A stretch of 64,000 nucleotides of DNA from Serratia nematodiphila DZ0503SBS1 (GTDB lineage Bacteria; Pseudomonadota; Gammaproteobacteria; Enterobacterales; Enterobacteriaceae). Numbering within the stretch: the stretch's first letter is position 1; every line of letters begins with the position of its first letter. The translations under genes were made by a program, and so were the position numbers. The stretch is from the NCBI RefSeq assembly GCF_000738675.1, contig NZ_JPUX01000001.1, positions 2,666,001 to 2,730,000 of the forward strand, read 5' to 3'. This document shows, piece by piece, positions 1 through 7,497 of this stretch. The notes beneath the pieces were generated by a model. It worked only from the letters and a program-made list of their open reading frames with translations. It did no database searches and was not told the origin of the DNA.

Positions 1-210
1 AGTGGTATCAGTCGCCATAAAAGTCAGTCCTTCAGTCTGTTTCTTGCTGCTAAGAGTACGTTTGGGCTGAATAAAAGAGAAATTGATTATATATTTATAA
101 CCTATCTGAATAAGTGGTATGGGATCAAGCATTGGCATAACGCCGCATTGCGGCTAGGGTGTGGAGGAGCGGCGAGCCGCCGTCAACTTTCCAACTAACA
201 GGAGCAGGCG
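1..210. other. Leading segment with no gene
   Basis: I see no supportable gene here. The first 120 bases are AT-richer than the rest and may be the end of an intergenic region. AGGAGCAGGCG just before the ATG at 211 supplies a ribosome binding site for the next gene. Two minus-strand reading frames cross the segment but have no ribosome binding site and an arginine/proline-rich composition typical of antisense frames in GC-rich DNA. Confidence 0.4.
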
Positions 211-408
211 ATGGATACCGACGATCAACGCAGAGAGCAGGTAGATCAGGAAGTGGGCCGCGCGGTGCGGCGGTTGATTGAAGAAAACAAGACGATCGAC
301 CGCGAGCATCTCGTGGCGATGCTGCAATTGATACAGCGGGACGAAGCCGGCACGCCGCGCGAGGCGGCGCTGGCCGCGGCGGCGCAGCTGGTCGCCTTGG
401 GCAAGTAG
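211..408 (+). CDS. YmgB/AriR-like small regulatory protein
   Basis: A 65-residue, highly charged, all-alpha protein without signal peptide or membrane segment. Its spacing of hydrophobic positions (VGRAVRRLIEENKTIDREHL followed by a helix of the I-x-x-L type) resembles the YmgB/AriR/YcgZ family, small dimeric proteins linked in E. coli to biofilm and acid-stress control through the Rcs system. It is shorter than E. coli AriR (88 residues), lacking part of the N-terminus. The start is set by AGGAG seven bases upstream. It appears monocistronic, followed by a hairpin. The family assignment rests on a weak pattern; a lineage-specific small protein of unknown role is the alternative. Confidence 0.5.
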   Translation: MDTDDQRREQVDQEVGRAVRRLIEENKTIDREHLVAMLQLIQRDEAGTPREAALAAAAQLVALGK

Positions 409-430
409 CGCGCCGAACTGGCCGCAAACG

Positions 431-452
431 GGGTAGCCTGGCCGGGCTACCC
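431..452 (+). terminator. Possible terminator hairpin
   Basis: GGGTAGCC and GGCTACCC form an eight-pair stem with a short loop, just after the small gene. There is no strong T-run after it, so it is a weak intrinsic terminator at best. Confidence 0.35.
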
Positions 453-515
453 ACATCATGTTGACATTAATTTTGCGGTTCTCTGGCAGAACCCTTTTTC
501 AATACCGGGACGGCT

Positions 516-1382
516 ATGCATATCACGTTGCGTCAACTGGAAGTCTTCACCGAAGTGCTGAAAAGCGGCTCGACCACTCAGGCCTCGGTGGTGCTGGCGC
601 TGTCGCAGTCGGCGGTCAGCGCGGCGCTGGCGGATCTGGAGGGGCAACTGGGCGTGCAGCTGTTCGATCGCGTCGGCAAACGGCTGGTGATCAACGAACA
701 CGGCCGGCTGCTGTATCCCAAGGCGCTGGCGCTGCTGGAGCAGGCGGGGGAGATCGAGCAGCTGTTTCGCCATGACGGGGGGGCGTTGCGCATCGCCGCC
801 AGCAGCACCATCGGCAACTACATGCTGCCGGAGATGATCGCCCGTTACCGCCGGGACTTTCCGGCCACGCCGCTGGAGCTGAACGTTGGCAACAGCCAGG
901 ACGTGATCGTGGCGGTGGCGGATTTCCGCGTCGATCTGGGGCTGATCGAAGGGCCTTGCCATATGCCGGAGCTGGTGACGCAGCCGTGGCTGGAGGACGA
1001 GCTGGTGGTGTTCGCTGCGCCGGATAACCCGCTGACCCGTCAACCGCCGACGCTGGAGGCGCTGGCGAATGCGCCGTGGATCCTGCGTGAGCGCGGTTCG
1101 GGCACTCGCGAGGTGCTGGATCATCTGCTGTTGGCGCACCTGCCGCACTTTCAGCTGGTGATGGAGCTCGGCAACTCGGAGGCGATCAAGCATGCGGTGC
1201 GGCACGGTATCGGCATCAGCTGCCTGTCCCGGCGGGTGGTGGCGGAGCAGCTGGCCAGCGGCGCGCTGGTGGAACTGCCGGTGCCGCTGCCGCCGCTGCG
1301 GCGCACCCTGTACCTGATCCGCCATCGGCAAAAGCACATTTCCAACGCCTTGCAGCGTTTTCTCAGCTATTGCGTGCTGTAA
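516..1382 (+). CDS. yeiE: LysR-family regulator YeiE
   Basis: A 288-residue LysR-type regulator. An N-terminal winged helix-turn-helix (residues about 3-62, with the [14 protein letters not shown] recognition region) is followed by a periplasmic-binding-protein-like effector domain. Length and sequence match enterobacterial YeiE, which in E. coli also lies beside lysP and has been linked to sulfite response and iron-related genes. Here it is co-directional with lysP, about 220 bases upstream. The ATG at 516 lies on the conserved N-terminus [11 protein letters not shown]. Nothing is truncated. The lysP neighbourhood supports the name; the effector ligand cannot be read from sequence. Confidence 0.85.
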   Translation: MHITLRQLEVFTEVLKSGSTTQASVVLALSQSAVSAALADLEGQLGVQLFDRVGKRLVINEHGRLLYPKALALLEQAGEIEQLFRHDGGALRIAASSTIGNYMLPEMIARYRRDFPATPLELNVGNSQDVIVAVADFRVDLGLIEGPCHMPELVTQPWLEDELVVFAAPDNPLTRQPPTLEALANAPWILRERGSGTREVLDHLLLAHLPHFQLVMELGNSEAIKHAVRHGIGISCLSRRVVAEQLASGALVELPVPLPPLRRTLYLIRHRQKHISNALQRFLSYCVL

Positions 1383-1603
1383 TCGACAGCGCGTCACGTC
1401 TTCTATCGCCGCGCAGGCCAAAGAAAGCATAAAAACCTGCGCGCGCTCACATTAATGAGAGTAAGTAAGGCCATAAGGGGCGCGGCTAATAATTGCCTCT
1501 GAATTATGAAGCTATCTTATATCGGTGCAATGTTGCTAGTTCACCGGCGGGTATTTGTTACAATCCGCCCTCATTTTTCGAAGAGCAGATAGATAGGGAA
1601 CGA

Positions 1604-3082
1604 ATGGCTCAGCAGGATATAAAAACATCGGGGCAGCAAGCTCCCGGATTGCGCCGCGAGCTGAAAGCCCGGCATTTGACCATGATCGCCATCGGCGGCT
1701 CCATCGGCACCGGCCTGTTCGTCGCCTCGGGCGCCACGGTTTCTCAGGCAGGTCCCGGCGGGGCGCTGCTGTCTTACGCTCTGATCGGTTTGATGGTGTA
1801 CTTCCTGATGACCAGTCTGGGCGAACTGGCGGCCTTTATGCCGGTCTCCGGTTCATTCTCCACCTACGGCGCCAAATACGTGGAAGAAGGCTTCGGCTTC
1901 GCACTGGGATGGAACTACTGGTACAACTGGGCGGTGACCATCGCCGTTGACCTGGTGGCTTCGCAATTGGTGATGAGCTACTGGTTCCCGGACACGCCCG
2001 GCTGGATCTGGAGCGCGCTGTTCCTCGGCCTGATGTTCCTGCTGAACTACATTTCGGTGAAAGGGTTCGGCGAGGCGGAATACTGGTTCGCGCTGATCAA
2101 GGTCAGCACCGTGATTATTTTCATCGCCGTCGGCGTGCTGATGATTGTCGGCATTCTGAAAGGCGGCGAGCATGCCGGCTGGCAGAACTGGACCATTGGA
2201 GATGCGCCGTTCGCCGGCGGCTTCTCGGCGATGATCGGCGTGGCCATGATCGTCGGCTTCTCGTTCCAGGGCACTGAACTTATCGGCATCGCGGCCGGCG
2301 AATCGGAAAACCCGGGTAAAAATATTCCGCGCGCGGTGCGTCAGGTGTTCTGGCGTATCCTGCTGTTCTATATCTTCGCCATCCTGATCATCAGCCTGAT
2401 CATTCCGTATACCGATCCGAGCCTGCTGCGCAATGACGTGAAAGACATCAGCGTCAGCCCGTTCACCCTGGTGTTCCAGCATGCCGGCCTGCTGTCGGCG
2501 GCGGCAGTGATGAACGCGGTGATCCTGACGGCGGTGTTGTCCGCCGGTAACTCGGGCATGTACGCATCGACCCGCATGTTGTACACCCTGGCATCGGAAG
2601 GCAAAGCGCCGCGCATCTTCGCCAAGCTGTCGAAAGGCGGCGTGCCGCGCAACGCGCTGTACGCGACCTGCGTGGTGGCCGGGCTGTGCTTCCTGACCTC
2701 GATGTTCGGCAACCAGTCGGTTTACCTGTGGCTGCTGAATACCTCGGGCATGACCGGCTTCATCGCCTGGTTGGGCATCGCCATCAGCCACTACCGTTTC
2801 CGTCGCGGTTACATGCTGCAGGGGCGCGATCTCAACGACTTGCCGTACCGTTCCGGGTTCTTCCCGCTGGGGCCGATCTTCGCCTTCGTGCTGTGCCTGA
2901 TCATTACCCTGGGCCAGAATTACCAGGCCTTCTTGCAAGACAAGATTGACTGGTACGGCGTGACCGCGACCTACATCGGCATTCCGCTGTTCCTGCTGAT
3001 TTGGTTTGGTTACAAGCTGTCGCAAGGCACCCGTGTCGTGAAGTACAGCGAGATGGAATTCCCGAAGATGGACGTGAAGTAA
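1604..3082 (+). CDS. lysP: Lysine-specific permease LysP
   Basis: An amino-acid/polyamine/organocation superfamily permease of 492 residues with about 12 membrane segments, importing L-lysine with protons. It is close to E. coli LysP along its whole length, including the first-helix signature GGSIGTGLFVASG. In E. coli LysP also restrains the acid-response regulator CadC. I chose the ATG at 1604 because AGGGAA lies just upstream and the protein then matches the usual length; the frame stays open further upstream to 1493, but that would add 37 residues unlike the family. A strong terminator follows. The 220-base upstream gap is where ArgP or lysine-responsive control would act, but I see no site I can defend. 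Confidence 0.95.
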   Translation: MAQQDIKTSGQQAPGLRRELKARHLTMIAIGGSIGTGLFVASGATVSQAGPGGALLSYALIGLMVYFLMTSLGELAAFMPVSGSFSTYGAKYVEEGFGFALGWNYWYNWAVTIAVDLVASQLVMSYWFPDTPGWIWSALFLGLMFLLNYISVKGFGEAEYWFALIKVSTVIIFIAVGVLMIVGILKGGEHAGWQNWTIGDAPFAGGFSAMIGVAMIVGFSFQGTELIGIAAGESENPGKNIPRAVRQVFWRILLFYIFAILIISLIIPYTDPSLLRNDVKDISVSPFTLVFQHAGLLSAAAVMNAVILTAVLSAGNSGMYASTRMLYTLASEGKAPRIFAKLSKGGVPRNALYATCVVAGLCFLTSMFGNQSVYLWLLNTSGMTGFIAWLGIAISHYRFRRGYMLQGRDLNDLPYRSGFFPLGPIFAFVLCLIITLGQNYQAFLQDKIDWYGVTATYIGIPLFLLIWFGYKLSQGTRVVKYSEMEFPKMDVK

Positions 3083-3098
3083 TCTTCGGTGAGTGACG

Positions 3099-3130
3099 CG
3101 CGGCGGGGGCTCCCGCCGCGTTTTGTTTTT
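3099..3130 (+). terminator. Rho-independent terminator after lysP
   Basis: CGCGGCGGG and CCCGCCGCG form a nine-pair GC stem with a four-base loop, followed by TTTTGTTTTT. It ends lysP transcription and reaches the stop codon of the convergent minus-strand gene. Confidence 0.9.
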
Positions 3131-4229
3131 ACTTTTTCCCGCCTTTGGCTTCCGCCAGCGCCTGCTGCGCCGAGCTCATCAAACTCTCTACCGTCGCGTA
3201 ATGCTGCGTCAGCGCCAAAATGCCGGCGTTAAGCCGCATGTTCACCTCGCCGAACGCGCCAAAATCGTAGGGCGCCTCCAGCGGCGGCACAATGCGCGCC
3301 AGAAACTCGCTTTCCGCGCCGTAGGGCAGATCGTGCACCAGAATCAGAAACAGACCGCCGGTATAGCGGCAGACGTAGTCGCTCGGGCGGATCAGCGTCT
3401 TGAGGCGCTCGCCGACGGTGCGCAGCACGTCGTCGCCGATCTGGACGCCGTGACTTTGGTAGAGCGCCGCCAGCGGGCCGAATTCGAGAATGAACAGGTG
3501 GGAGATCGGCTGCGCCGTTGCGGGGCGGCAGATGCTGCGCATCACCACCTCGCCGCCTGCGCGGTTGAGAAAGCCGGTCAGGCGATCGCGGTGCGATGCC
3601 TGCTGCTTCTCCCAGGCCAGCGTGACGTGCTGCACCAACTGGCGGTGGTAGCGCGCGATCATGCCATGGGCCAGCACCAGCCACAGCGGCGCGAGATCCG
3701 CCATGACAAACAGATTTTGCACGCGCGACAGCGGCGCCGCCAGCAGGTAGGGCAGCGTCAGCGCGATCACCTCAAGCAGCGCGAAGCGCGGCGCGGCGGC
3801 ATGGCGCTGCATCAACCAGCAGGCCAGGGCGGTGATGGTCAGGCCGGCGAACAGGATCAGCACGAAGCGGCCCGACAGCATCGCCAGCGCGGCGCTGGCG
3901 CCAACCAGCAGCGCCCACAACAACACCGTCACCAGCATGGCGTTCGGCCAGGCGGGTTGGCGCCTTTGCGCCAACCTGGCACGCCCGGCGGTCAACAGCA
4001 GCAACAGCAGCAGCAGGCCGATACCGACCAGCGGTTGGTTCAGCCAGGCGTACCCCACCAACAGCGCGGCCGGCCCCACGGCATTCAGCCAGGGGGTGAG
4101 AGGAGAGGGCGTCAGCGTGAGACGCAGCTGGCGTTGAAATGGTTCGTCATCGGCGTGCAGCGGGCTGTGCAACAGCCAGTTCAGCAGCGCCGGGCGTTTG
4201 GGCGTTACCGCCGGAGATGGACTTCTCAT
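3129..4229 (-). CDS. Membrane protein with degenerate GGDEF domain
   Basis: A 366-residue protein with several predicted membrane helices in the first 190 residues (the stretch around GIGLLLLLLLLTAG is the clearest) and a C-terminal GGDEF-fold domain beginning at DRLTGFLNRAGGEV. The active-site loop that should read GGDEF/GGEEF reads YTGGLFLIL, so the acidic metal and catalytic residues are missing. It should therefore not make cyclic-di-GMP; it may bind a nucleotide or act as a scaffold. ATG at 4229 is preceded by GAGG. Stands alone, convergent with lysP. A catalytically dead diguanylate cyclase-like sensor is the best reading. Confidence 0.75.
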   Translation of the reverse strand: MRSPSPAVTPKRPALLNWLLHSPLHADDEPFQRQLRLTLTPSPLTPWLNAVGPAALLVGYAWLNQPLVGIGLLLLLLLLTAGRARLAQRRQPAWPNAMLVTVLLWALLVGASAALAMLSGRFVLILFAGLTITALACWLMQRHAAAPRFALLEVIALTLPYLLAAPLSRVQNLFVMADLAPLWLVLAHGMIARYHRQLVQHVTLAWEKQQASHRDRLTGFLNRAGGEVVMRSICRPATAQPISHLFILEFGPLAALYQSHGVQIGDDVLRTVGERLKTLIRPSDYVCRYTGGLFLILVHDLPYGAESEFLARIVPPLEAPYDFGAFGEVNMRLNAGILALTQHYATVESLMSSAQQALAEAKGGKK

Positions 4230-4470
4230 TACAGCCTCGTCAATAAGGCCGCTCTTGCGGCGGCCTGAAAGTTTTTTGCACGCGCGGTGCTGTGGTTTTG
4301 GATTCTATGTGGTTTTGCCGCTATTTGTCAGAGTCTGGTCGGATCAGGAATAATTTTCAGAATAATTAACCTACTGGCCGTTGGCGGGGGAAAGCGTGGT
4401 GGTTTGAAAAATGGCGATAAAAAACAAATTATTACATTTCGACAACGCCGTTTTCACCTATTGATATGAT

Positions 4471-4485
4471 TGATAAGTATTATCG
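4471..4485 (+). promoter_or_regulatory. Fur box upstream of siderophore permease
   Basis: TGATAAGTATTATCG matches the 7-1-7 Fur motif TGATAATnATTATCA at 12 of 14 positions. It lies 109 bases upstream of the permease start, inside an AT-rich promoter region (4290-4590), as expected for iron repression. Confidence 0.75.
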
Positions 4486-4593
4486 TTTGCTTTATTGTGG
4501 GCGGCTGCGCGCAGGCGGTCGCCGCGCGCTTTCCGGTTTACGGCGGACGCCTTCGCGCCGCTGTCATGATGGTTGTAACAGGTATCTTAACGA

Positions 4594-5676
4594 ATGAGCG
4601 TATCCACCGATCCCATGACTGACGCCAAGGGGCAACCCAACGCCGGCGTGATGGGGCGTTATCAGCATATTCTTCGCCATCGCCTGTTGATGATGGGCGT
4701 GTTGGCACTGGCGATCCTGGGCTCGCTGCTGCTGGATTTCACCATGGGGCCATCCGGCCTGTCGCTGTCGTCTTTGTGGCAAACGCTGCTTGATCCCGCC
4801 GCGGCCGATGCCGGCACGCGGGTGATCGTCTGGGACATCCGCTTGCCCTATGCGCTGATGGCGGTGGTGGTGGGCTTTGCGCTCGGCCTGGCCGGGGCGG
4901 AAATGCAGACCATCCTGAATAACCCGCTGGCCAGTCCCTTTACTCTCGGCGTGTCTTCCGCCGCGGCCTTTGGCGCCGCGCTGGCGATCGTGCTCGGCAT
5001 CGGCATTCCGGGGATCCCCGATCAGTGGTTCATCTCCGCCAACGCCTTTATCTTCGCGCTGTTCGCCGCGCTGATGCTCGACGGCATCACGCGCTGGACG
5101 CGGGTCGCCACCTCCGGCGTAGTGCTGTTCGGCATCGCGCTGGTGTTTACCTTTAACGCGCTGGTCTCGATGATGCAGTTCATCGCCAGCGAGGACACGC
5201 TGCAGGGGCTGGTGTTCTGGACCATGGGCAGCCTGGCGCGCGCCTCGTGGGACAAGCTGGGCATTCTGTTCGGGGTGTTCGCCGTGCTGCTGCCGCTGTC
5301 GATGATGAGCTCGTGGAAACTGACCGCGCTGCGTCTGGGGGAAGACCGGGCGGTAAGCTTCGGCATCGACGTGCGTCGCCTGCGGCTGACCACGCTGCTG
5401 CGCATCAGCATGCTCTCGGCGCTGGCGGTGGCTTTCGTCGGGCCGATCGGCTTTATCGGCCTGGTGGCGCCGCACATCGCCCGCATGATCTTCGGCGAAG
5501 ATCACCGTTTCTACCTGCCGGCCAGCGCGCTGATTGGCGCGCTGGTGCTGTCGATGGCCTCGGTGGCGTCGAAAAATCTGGTGCCCGGCGTGATCATTCC
5601 GGTGGGCATCGTCACCTCGCTGGTCGGGGTGCCGTTCTTCCTGAGCATTATTCTGCGCCACCGGGGGAACGTATGA
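4594..5676 (+). CDS. Iron-siderophore ABC transporter permease (FecCD family)
   Basis: A 360-residue FecCD/BtuC-family inner-membrane permease. The start of the conserved region (DIRLPYALMAVVVGFALGLAG), the NNPLASPFTLGVSSAAAFG motif and the cytoplasmic coupling-loop region GPIGFIGLVAPHIARMI are all present. It would carry ferric siderophore delivered by the periplasmic binding protein. The stop overlaps the ATPase start as ATGA, so the two are translationally coupled. Only one permease gene is present where CeuBC- or FepDG-type systems have two; it may work as a homodimer, as BtuC does. Fur control is indicated by the upstream box. The substrate (catecholate type) is inferred from the receptor gene. 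Confidence 0.88.
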   Translation: MSVSTDPMTDAKGQPNAGVMGRYQHILRHRLLMMGVLALAILGSLLLDFTMGPSGLSLSSLWQTLLDPAAADAGTRVIVWDIRLPYALMAVVVGFALGLAGAEMQTILNNPLASPFTLGVSSAAAFGAALAIVLGIGIPGIPDQWFISANAFIFALFAALMLDGITRWTRVATSGVVLFGIALVFTFNALVSMMQFIASEDTLQGLVFWTMGSLARASWDKLGILFGVFAVLLPLSMMSSWKLTALRLGEDRAVSFGIDVRRLRLTTLLRISMLSALAVAFVGPIGFIGLVAPHIARMIFGEDHRFYLPASALIGALVLSMASVASKNLVPGVIIPVGIVTSLVGVPFFLSIILRHRGNV

Positions 5677-6461
5677 GCCAGGGGTTACGGATAGAAAACT
5701 TCTCGGCGGGCTACCCGAAACGCCAGGTGATCGACAATCTCTCGGTGCCGATGCTGCCGCGCGGGCAAATCACCGTGCTGCTGGGGCCGAACGGCAGCGG
5801 CAAATCGACGCTGCTGCGTTCGCTGGCCGGGCTGAACCCGGCGCAGGGCAAGCTGTGGCTGGACGACGGCGATCTGATGCAGATGCCGTTCGCCCGTCGG
5901 GCGGAGAAAGTGGTGTATCTGCCGCAGTCGCTGCCCGCCGGGGTGCATCTGCACGTGCTGGAGTCGATCATCGTGGCGCAGCGCGCCTCGGGCGGCCGCA
6001 GCAACGCCGGCAGCGAAGCGGAAGTGATGGCTTTGCTGGAACAGCTGGGCATCGCCCACCTGGCGCTGAGTTATCTCGATCAGCTGTCCGGCGGCCAGAA
6101 ACAGCTGGTGGGGTTGGCGCAGTCGCTGATCCGTCAGCCGTCGCTGCTGCTGCTGGATGAGCCGCTGAGCGCGCTCGATCTTAACTATCAGTTCCACGTG
6201 ATGGATTTGGTGCGTCGCGAAACCCGCAAGCGCAATATCGTGACGGTGGTGGTGGTGCATGACATCAACATCGCGCTGCGTCACGGCGACCACGTGCTGA
6301 TGCTGCAGGATGGCGATCTGATCGCCGACGGCGCGCCGGATCAGGTGATAACGCCGCAGAGCCTGGCGCGGGTCTACGGCGTGCGCGGGCGCATCGAGCG
6401 CTGTTCGCAGGGCACGCCGCAGGTGCTGATCGACGGCCTGGTAAACCAGCCGACGATTTAA
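5673..6461 (+). CDS. Iron-siderophore ABC transporter ATP-binding protein
   Basis: A 262-residue ABC ATPase of the FepC/FhuC type. Walker A GPNGSGKST, signature LSGGQKQ, Walker B LLLLDEPLSALD and the switch histidine in VVVHDIN are all intact. It powers the permease encoded immediately upstream. I chose the ATG at 5673 because it overlaps the permease stop (ATGA) and gives family length; the frame is open much further upstream, but that part is antisense-like noise inside the permease gene. A strong terminator follows, placing the binding protein and receptor in a separate, convergent unit. Confidence 0.92.
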   Translation: MSQGLRIENFSAGYPKRQVIDNLSVPMLPRGQITVLLGPNGSGKSTLLRSLAGLNPAQGKLWLDDGDLMQMPFARRAEKVVYLPQSLPAGVHLHVLESIIVAQRASGGRSNAGSEAEVMALLEQLGIAHLALSYLDQLSGGQKQLVGLAQSLIRQPSLLLLDEPLSALDLNYQFHVMDLVRRETRKRNIVTVVVVHDINIALRHGDHVLMLQDGDLIADGAPDQVITPQSLARVYGVRGRIERCSQGTPQVLIDGLVNQPTI

Positions 6462-6468
6462 TCCAGGA

Positions 6469-6497
6469 AAAAGCCCGGCATCGCCGGGCTTTTTTTA
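6469..6497. terminator. Bidirectional rho-independent terminator
   Basis: AAGCCCGGC and GCCGGGCTT form a stem with a three-base loop, with an A-run on one side and seven Ts on the other. It can end both the plus-strand ATPase unit and the convergent minus-strand binding protein gene, whose stop codon lies in the T-run. Confidence 0.92.
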
Positions 6498-7442
6498 TCG
6501 CGCAGCGTGGGTTAGCGCCTCGCTCACGCGTTCGACGACGTGCTGAGCGGTGACGATGCCGCCGGACAGATAAACCTCGGCCGCCGGCAGGTAGACCACC
6601 TGGCCTTTCTTCACCGCCGCGGTTTTCTTCAGCGCGGTGCCGGTAAGGATTTTCTGCGGCGCCACCGCGTTCGGCCGCCCGGTCGCGGCGTCTCTGTCGA
6701 TGACGAACAGCCAGTCCGGGTTCAGTTTGGCCACCTGCTCAGGCGTCAGCTTGTTGCCGCGCACGTCTTTTTCATCGGACTGCAACGCGGACGCGAAGCC
6801 GAGGGCGTCATAGACGAAGCTGAAACGGCTCTTGGGGGCGTAAGCGCTGATCTTGCCGCCGGAGAACAGCACCACCAGCCCGCGTCCGGCCTGGGCGGCC
6901 TGTGGTTTGACCGCCGCGATCTGCGCATCCAGCTTATCGACCGCCGCCTGCGCCTGTTGCTGCTTATCGAACAGCTCACCCAGCTGCAGCGTGCGCTGTT
7001 TCAGGCTGCCCAACTGATCCTGCTGATCGACGGACATATTCAGCGTCGGCGCCAGCGTGTTCAGCTCGTCATAGGCTTTGGACGCCCGGCCGGCGATCAG
7101 GATCAGATCCGGTTTGGCGGCGCGCAGCACGGCCATATCCGGCTCGAACAGGGTGCCGGCATTGAGGTATTTGTCGTCCTGATAGCGTTTCAGGCTATCC
7201 GGCAAGTTTTTGCGATTGCCGGGCAGCGCCAGCGGTTCGACGCCCAGCAGCTGCAGCGTTTCCAGCGAGGCGTAATCCAGCACCACGATGCGCTGCGGGT
7301 GTTTCTTCACCTCGGTGCTGCCGTTCAGGTGCTGGACGTTGACGGTGGTCGAGGCCGCCGGCGCGTCGGTTTTGCTGTGGCAACCCGCCAGCGCCATCGC
7401 GGCCAGCAGGGCGATCATCAGGGGGGAGCGGCGTAATTTCAT
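6495..7442 (-). CDS. Siderophore-binding lipoprotein (FatB/CeuE-like)
   Basis: A 315-residue periplasmic binding lipoprotein. The signal peptide ends in a lipobox, LAGC, with Cys20 as the likely acylated residue. The rest has the class III binding-protein layout of FatB/CeuE/YclQ: HPQRIVVLDYASLETLQLLG near the start, a KPDLILIAGRAS strand and a long connecting helix. It would deliver ferric catecholate siderophore to the permease encoded on the opposite strand. The receptor gene lies 55 bases upstream in the same direction, so both probably share the Fur-controlled promoter. The exact siderophore is unknown. Confidence 0.88.
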   Translation of the reverse strand: MKLRRSPLMIALLAAMALAGCHSKTDAPAASTTVNVQHLNGSTEVKKHPQRIVVLDYASLETLQLLGVEPLALPGNRKNLPDSLKRYQDDKYLNAGTLFEPDMAVLRAAKPDLILIAGRASKAYDELNTLAPTLNMSVDQQDQLGSLKQRTLQLGELFDKQQQAQAAVDKLDAQIAAVKPQAAQAGRGLVVLFSGGKISAYAPKSRFSFVYDALGFASALQSDEKDVRGNKLTPEQVAKLNPDWLFVIDRDAATGRPNAVAPQKILTGTALKKTAAVKKGQVVYLPAAEVYLSGGIVTAQHVVERVSEALTHAAR

Positions 7443-7497
7443 GGGGCTTCCTCACGGTGATGGAATGAAAAGGGCGCGCAGCGCGCGCCCGGGGGCA

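Noticed and set aside
456..1430. Long minus-strand open frame opposite yeiE
   Set aside because: Gln/Arg/His-rich antisense frame with no start signals, opposite a clear LysR gene; expected in GC-rich DNA.
1853..3025. 390-codon minus-strand frame opposite lysP
   Set aside because: Antisense shadow of a well-conserved permease gene.
3093..4268. 391-codon plus-strand frame opposite the GGDEF-like gene
   Set aside because: Low-complexity QQQ/RR composition; the minus strand encodes recognisable domains.
4287..4469. 60-codon plus-strand frame in the Fur-box promoter region
   Set aside because: No ribosome binding site, no recognisable motif, ends just before the Fur box.
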